Assembly: GCF_905475395.1 (NCBI RefSeq)
Contig: NC_058337.1
Location: forward strand, 87,538,368 to 87,602,367
Reading direction: 5' to 3'
Length of the DNA stretch: 64,000 bases
Origin: Chrysoperla carnea
Taxonomy: Eukaryota; Arthropoda; Insecta; Neuroptera; Chrysopidae
Under the pieces are notes generated by a model, which saw only the letters and a program-made list of their open reading frames with translations, did not search any database and was not told the DNA's origin. Of the stretch, positions 57,489 through 64,000 are shown one piece after another (position 1 is the first letter of the stretch; the number at the start of each line of letters is the position of its first letter). Made by a program: the position numbers and the translations under genes.

Positions 57489-59202
57489 GGTAAGCTTTTA
57501 ATTTACAATTACCATATTTAAACAAAACAATGTTTGTATTCCCCTAATATGCTATAGTTATTAATAGGTTTTTTTTTTTTATTATATAACAAATGAAAGT
57601 TTATATAAAGTCGATTGTGTTTTGTTTTAAAAACAATGTTTTAAAATTAAAAAACAAATGAATGTTGGATGAAATCATCCAATTTATCAAACAGCTAATA
57701 CAAATCTTACTAAAAGATAAAATAATTCTGTATAAACTATTGAAGTATTTTTTTTAAACGTTAAAAACTCTTTAAACTCTTTATTAAAAGTTTAATGGGA
57801 TCCTTTATTTTCATAACCTTAATCCTGAATTATTTAAACCGTATGTCATTATTGTTTGGGTTAATTATGTGGCTATGGTTATCATATGTTTGTTATACAA
57901 TAACTTCAAAAATATGAGTAACTACAGAAATGTCAATAACTATTCAAAGATAGGCATTTAAAAATAAATGTTTTTATTTTGGAAGACATACCTATTTCTA
58001 TTTGAGTTTATAAAAGTGATATTTATATTAAATCTTGGATGACCTATTAATTAAAAGAATCCGTCCAATTCTTAAAGAATTTTTACCCCTCCTGGCTTTA
58101 TTACGTTCAAGTACCTATTGGTTTCTCTTCATTTTATTGCCAAATATGTTCTTTTTAAAAAAATTGGACGCTAAATAAAAATTAAGCAAAGTTCAGTCAG
58201 AATTGAATATTTTAAAAGAGTTGCCACCTCAAACTTTCGAAAATTCGAGAACTTTTTTCCGTCTTCGTATAACTAAATTAATCTATTTATATACAGGGAA
58301 CCAGTAATTTTTTGTTATTATTGTTAAGTTAGGGTATTAATTTTAGTTTTTTAATAACCATTTTCAATTAAATTTGAAAAAAAATTTGGGAAATAATGTA
58401 GCTTTGATGTAATGGAGCAAGTAATTATCAGGATTTTTGGTTCCACGGTAGGGAATTAGGGATATTATCTACCTAAATAAAGTATAATTTAAAAAAAAAT
58501 TATTTTATATGTAATTAATCAAAAGTGAATGTTTATAAGTTAATTTTTGAGAGACTTTTGAGAGAATTTTAAAATTGGATATTAAACACGTAGTCAACAG
58601 GATTAACTGTCGTAGATTATAGAAAAACTTTTAACAAGGTAGTATTTACATTAAAAATAGTTTAAAATTCATAAATTTGTATATTATATCTGAGAAATTT
58701 CGGCCTTATTTTGCCTTTTTCGTTTCGAAAGATTTATCCGAATAACTATTTGGTCCGAATAAAATCACATTCTTTATGAAGTGACCGTATACAGTGGGGG
58801 GAACCGCAGTATGAAATCGGAGGTATAATTGTTTTAACTAGAGTTCCAAAATTTTTTTTGAATTTTTTCGTGTTATAATAAAATATTATACTTTGATTTG
58901 GCTGGTTAAACGTCAATGTTGAATACTTTGTTTTCGTTCCTTGACTATTTTTACCCATCCTGTAAAATGATTTTTAACACGCTTTTATTAGCTTCTTACG
59001 TGTGTTAGTATGTAACGAAAACTTTGAACATGATTTTGACCCTCTTCAAAACGTCAGATTAACTTGAAATTTGGCATACTTATCAAGAACCGATGACAAT
59101 ACAATAATTTATTTAGTTTATTTGATTATTCTGATCAGAATTTTCAGGATGTACTTTTTCCATATTTTAAAATATATAGATTTACTTGCGCTCCCACCAT
59201 AA

Positions 59203-59512
59203 TAAATAAATAATAGTTTAAAAAACTAAAACGCTTTTGTAACTAGTTAAACTAATAGGTAGAAAATAATTTCTTTAAACTCAAAAAACTTATTTTATCA
59301 TAAAAAAGCGTGGGGTGCTTTTTTTATGATATTTTATAATGAATTTACTTTTACCAATATCTGTTTATAAAATATTTACAATAATTGAAATTTAGCATCC
59401 CACGATTACGATAAAATGATTTTTTTTGAATTTAAAGAAATTATTTTCTACCTTTTAGCTCAGCTAGTTACAAAAACGTGTTTTTAAGTTCTTTAAACTA
59501 TTATTTATATTT
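59203..59512. repeat. foldback element with about 110 bp arms
   Basis: AATAATAGTTTAAAAAACT, TTTGTAACTAG, GGTAGAAAATAATTTCTTTA and GCGTGGGG on the left recur inverted from about 59395 to 59512. Confidence 0.85.
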
Positions 59513-61733
59513 TTAAATACTGTTTAAAAATTGAAACATCATAAACAAAAATTTGTGGTAGGTAGTGTCGTGAGACTATTTCTAGTTATACTATAATTTT
59601 TTGAAAATTATTTTTGGATAATTTTTATCATTTAAAAATTACGACGGCCAATATTTAAAAAATGTATTTTTGATAAAATTCAGTAATTTTGAAAATAAAA
59701 ATATTTTTTCCTATCAAAAAACGACTCTTGTGTATCTCATCATATTTATATTTTTCGATTATTTGAGATAATACTTGAGTAAATAATGTTTATTTAATGA
59801 GTAAATAACTGAAATTTTTTGGTATGAATCCAAAATCAAATAATCATATAATCCGGGACCGGTAAATATAAGAATTGGTAGTTATTTGTATTTGTAGATA
59901 ACATTGAACATTAGTAATCCTTAAATTCTTTTAAGAATTGAAACATCGATTTCCTTTATTATGTTCCAAAAGTTGTTTTATAAATTGGCTATTGTTTTAT
60001 GGTCAATTAACTTTCTTCATTTAGCGTTGCTTGCAAAATATTCTTCAAATAAACACTGAAATTTGATGAAATTTATTATTTTAGTCTATGCATCTATTAA
60101 TAATTTAAATTTTAACAAACTAGTTAAAACCTGTTGAAAACTCAATGGTGCAATTACAATACTATTTACATTATTTAAAATTATTAATAAAAATAAGCCA
60201 TTTATTGACATCAAGTTTACTAATTTTGTGGTAAAACGAAAAAAACAAGTCGTGTTGGATATGACCCTTAAAGACCAGATCAATAATTATTAATTAATTA
60301 TCTGATTTAGAAGATTAATGTAATAATTAATTATTGTATTCTAATATTTTGGTAATTTTACAAAAAAATTGTTATTAAATCACAAACAAGATTATTTTTT
60401 TATTTATTTTAAAAGCTTTAAGGCAGAAATTCCAATATTTTATTGGAAGTTCCAAAAAAAAAAATAATAATGGAAAGCTGTTGTAATAGACTCAGAGAAA
60501 AACCTCAATTTTTTTAATATTTTGAGTTTTGCGTTTCAATGCATATAGAATTTAAAACTTTATCCAGCGTTTGTAAATTTAGCTTCCAGAGCTTTTTTCT
60601 GAACAATAATAAAATTAAAAATTTGTACGTAGCTTCGAATTGTTTGGTTTATTGATGTTAATATCATACCAAAAATAGGGGATAATGTCAAAGAGATTAA
60701 AAGGGAAGTTATAGTTTACTGTATTTATATTTTATCAAGAGATATTTTATCCGGGGATGTTTTGCCCTGGGGTATTTTTTTCTATGAGATATTTTTACTT
60801 TACAGTCATTACATTTTATTTTAACTGTGTAGGTTTTGTGAACGATAAATTATTTACTCTATTCATTCAGTACTTTCTGCAATGTCACCATCACACCATG
60901 ACCATTTGGTGAATAATTGTTTTGAAAAATTTGTTTAATAAAGTTATGTTCTACGTAACCTTATACTTTGTAATATTGATCGCACTCTTAATTTTCAAAA
61001 TATTATGTGTTACATAATAATGAATGATTATAAATATTGGCACTCTAATAATATTTACTTTTACATATTTCTAAGAGGCGTGGTGGATTTGAACAATCAA
61101 GGCTAGGCTAATAACTTTCTGATTAACTTAATTATATTCATTGATAAAATGTAGTTTATTTTCTTCCTAAAACTTTACTTAAATATTTTTATTTTACTAA
61201 TTTATTGAAAATGTTCAAATTTGTATTTTTATCTCTTCCTCTACTTTTTTTACTCTCCAACTAGAATATAATAGGACCGATTCTTCATAAAAATTTATTA
61301 TAAGTCGAAATTTCAGACATAGATATAAGTTAATTTATCAAGAGTATAATAAGGTTGTTATATATTATAAATGTGAAAGTAAGGGTGTTTGCTTATTTTT
61401 TACACTTTCATGCAAAAACTAGCTACTCGATATGTTATATCAGAATAACACATGAGCTATACTTTATAAAAATGTACTTTAAATAAAATTAAATTTATTC
61501 TGACATTTTACTGCTCCATCTATGATCATCATTTTGAACCATAAATTAAAGATTTCTGTAAAAATTAAAGACATTAAATGTAAAACAATTAATGGCCATC
61601 TTTTCTGAAATACTCCATGAATTATGATTATTATACGCTTAAGGTAGTACTATCGGTAATAGACTTTGCATTCAGAATTTAATGAAACTTGGCATAATTG
61701 TCCATTATTATATCATAATTAACCAGTTAAATT

Positions 61734-61858
61734 CTTAGGGGCCTTCAGAAAACTGAAAAAAAAAGATATTTTAACATTGTTCCTTATGGGAAATCAAAGA
61801 TTTTATTTTATTTCACAAAACTGGACGTTCAGATTTTCAGTTCTCTGAAGGCCCCTAA
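61734..61858. repeat. hairpin element, 24 bp near-perfect arms
   Basis: TAGGGGCCTTCAGAAAACTG and its inverse CAGTTCTCTGAAGGCCCCTA enclose about 70 bases, with one mismatch. Confidence 0.8.
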
Positions 61859-63310
61859 AACTGTGGATATTATTGTCTATTACAGAGTGTTTCAACAATT
61901 ATTTGATTTGTTTTTTCATTTATTATAAATGGTAGTATATAACATGTAGGCAAACCGTAAAAGTTTAAAATTTTTCATTTCGATTTACAGTGTGAAAACA
62001 ATAACTTTCTATCAAAAAGTTATAAATGTCTTTTGAAATCGATCATGGATCAATAATTCTGTGTATGATCATTAATAATATTTTTTATTTTAGTTTAAGT
62101 ATATTTGATATTGATTTATTTTATTTTTATTTTTTTGAATCATTGGAATGTATCTTTAGATTTTAATATGCATAAATAGATCTTAGAATGATAGCAATTA
62201 GTATCGCCGCCGTGCCACACCGCGCCGCATAGTTCACGTTCTCTTATATGTATTTTAAAACTTTTAGAGTGGGACTATTCTAGTGAATTAATTCAACTGT
62301 TTCTACTAATATTTATATAAATTAAAATTAATTATAAATAAATCTGTTCTGAGGTTAGAATATTCTCATATGACTTTCGTCTACATACATCTACATATTT
62401 AGATTTTAGAAGTGTATCATTTATTAGGAAACAACAAATTTTATATCTCACTTGACTTTCATATTGGAACATAGCGAGCTCATATCAAAAAATCTAATAG
62501 TCTGAGTTGCTCGCACTTCTAGATTAGCTGCTAAGCATTAAAAAATAATTTACAGTACGAATTCGTATCTAAAGGGTGGTCCAAGTTATAACAGCAGATC
62601 TTCATCAAATCGTAGATATCGTTAAAATAAAGACATTTTCTCAATACACTTAGATACAGGGTGTTGTAGTAATTTTAGAAAGAACGACTGTCAACTCATG
62701 ACAGAAAAGTATAATTAATATTTTACAGTCTGCCAATGAAAGAGGGCATATATAAAGCCAAAAGTAACGGACAAATGTATAAAATAACATTCATAACGAA
62801 TTAATGCATAGTTAAAAATTAACTTTTGTTTGTAAAACATCGAGAAAAACTTTTCAAACTCATTCAAATAAAATTCAAAACTGTTCAATAAACAAACATT
62901 TCAATTTTTCTAAGCAGACCTGCCATTTAATGAACTCCTGCTGTTTTAATTTAGACCACTCTGTATATCTACAATATTTTTTGTACGGTAGTTTAGTTTT
63001 GAAGTAATCAATATGTAAAAAAAATGCAATTTCACATGTTGGAAACGATCCAAAAAAATTAATAATAATCAACAGTTAATTAATAAAAGGTCTTTAAAAA
63101 ACAAATGCTGATACTAATATGTATTACAAAATGAGAGTTATATTAGAATATTCGTCACTCTTTAGTTATAGTTAAAAAAAATTTTTTTAAATATCGAAAT
63201 CCGATACTGTGATTTTATTGATTTTTTGTTATCCAAAATATTTATGAACGTAGCCAATAAGGTGCAGAAAGCTTAAAGGTGACTTTCTCCAAAATAAAGA
63301 TACCTTCCTT

Positions 63311-63822
63311 TATTAAGGTAGTACCAGCATGAAATCACTTTTCGACAGATTTGGCCGAATTTTTTTTCTCGGGTTTATAATAGCTTTATTTATGAATTCC
63401 TAAAATTTCATAATTTTTGACCGTTTAGATCGCGAGATATTTAAAGACAAAGTTCGCGATTTTGAGGGTCATGTCTCATTTAAATCATGTAAAATGTCCG
63501 GTCTCTCCAACTATTTTATATGATATTATTATATATTGAAGAAAAAGTAGAAAAAAATGTTTATACAATACAATTCTAAAAAAAAAATTTAGAAATTAAT
63601 TTTCACTTTCGAGATATTAATTTTGACGTAAATTGATCGAAATTGGGACGTTGGCATAATTATTTCCCATTTTAAACGGTCAAAATTTCTGAAACTTTGG
63701 GAATTAATAGTAAGCATTATTAAATTCTTAAATTTAATTTTTCGTTAAATTCTGTCGAAAAAAAATTGTACCATTGCTTTAACATAGAAACTGCAAATAC
63801 CATGCTGGAACATCCTTAAGTA
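63311..63822. repeat. MITE, about 510 bp
   Basis: The left end TATTAAGGTAGTACCAGCAT pairs with the right end CATGCTGGAACATCCTTAAG. Inner blocks TTCGACAGATTT and AAATTCTGTCGAA also pair. A similar CTTAAGGTAGTACTA occurs at 61640, suggesting a related element. Confidence 0.75.
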
Positions 63823-64000
63823 GAATTCGGAAATATTATAATGGAAGTGACTTTCAGCAATGAGAGATTGACTAGAATGAATACAGAGGCTTATAGAGTT
63901 TACAAGTTTTTAATCATTGTACATTACCATTTTAATCATATTACATTAAAAAAAGTCCACGAAAGTATTAAGTCTAGGTAATATTTGTTCAATGCATTCC

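Larger units (their letters stand above)
57489..64000. other. Actn intron 1 (partial)
   Basis: No exon recognised. Contains foldback or MITE elements at 59203-59512, 61734-61858 and 63311-63822, and TE-like fragments near 61361-61490 and 62655-62968 (the latter bounded by TACAGGGTG and CACTCTGTATA). Confidence 0.6.

Noticed and set aside
57489-64000. Next alpha-actinin exon
   Set aside because: I looked for the start of the first calponin-homology domain on the plus strand and found no stretch encoding it, so the exon lies beyond the window.

Overview
The window is insect nuclear DNA: very AT-rich, with spliced genes, GT-AG introns, long introns crowded with small transposable elements, and proteins that read as insect orthologues. 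The insect order cannot be settled from the sequence alone. There is no operon structure, prophage, CRISPR array or rRNA. I see no new multi-gene system; the interest lies in gene architecture (alternative first exons, a distant presequence exon, a nested gene) and in several repeat families. Region by region: (1) 36-21351, plus strand: a complete Na+/K+-ATPase beta-subunit gene (nervana type) with two alternative first coding exons (36-180 and 5617-5761) that splice to four shared exons, giving 320-residue proteins that differ only in the cytosolic N-terminus. (2) 24191-32952, minus strand: a complete eight-exon NKRF-like gene (416 aa) with an XRN2-binding XTBD domain, a dsRBD-like segment, a G-patch and an R3H domain. 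It converges on the beta-subunit gene across a 2.8 kb gap. (3) 36297-56283, plus strand: a nine-exon acyl-CoA synthetase of the 4-coumarate-CoA ligase/luciferase type (602 aa). Its first exon encodes a mitochondrial-type presequence and lies 12.3 kb upstream of the rest; that first intron is full of repeats. (4) 53176-54822, plus strand: an intronless PPP4R2 gene (protein phosphatase 4 regulatory subunit 2, 548 aa) nested inside the last intron of gene 3 and flanked by two inverted copies of one repeat. (5) 57367 to the right edge, plus strand: the first coding exon of alpha-actinin, followed by at least 6.5 kb of its first intron. The genes do unrelated housekeeping jobs: ion pumping, nuclear RNA processing, acyl activation, phosphatase regulation and actin crosslinking. 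Repeats include an 867 bp hAT element with a perfect 8 bp target duplication and a decayed transposase, an interspersed family of about 500-650 bp present in at least eight copies, several foldback or MITE elements with long inverted arms, Helitron-like termini ending in CTAG, and a 196 bp tandem duplication. All exon borders were placed by eye from reading frame, splice sites and family similarity; no alignment was run.
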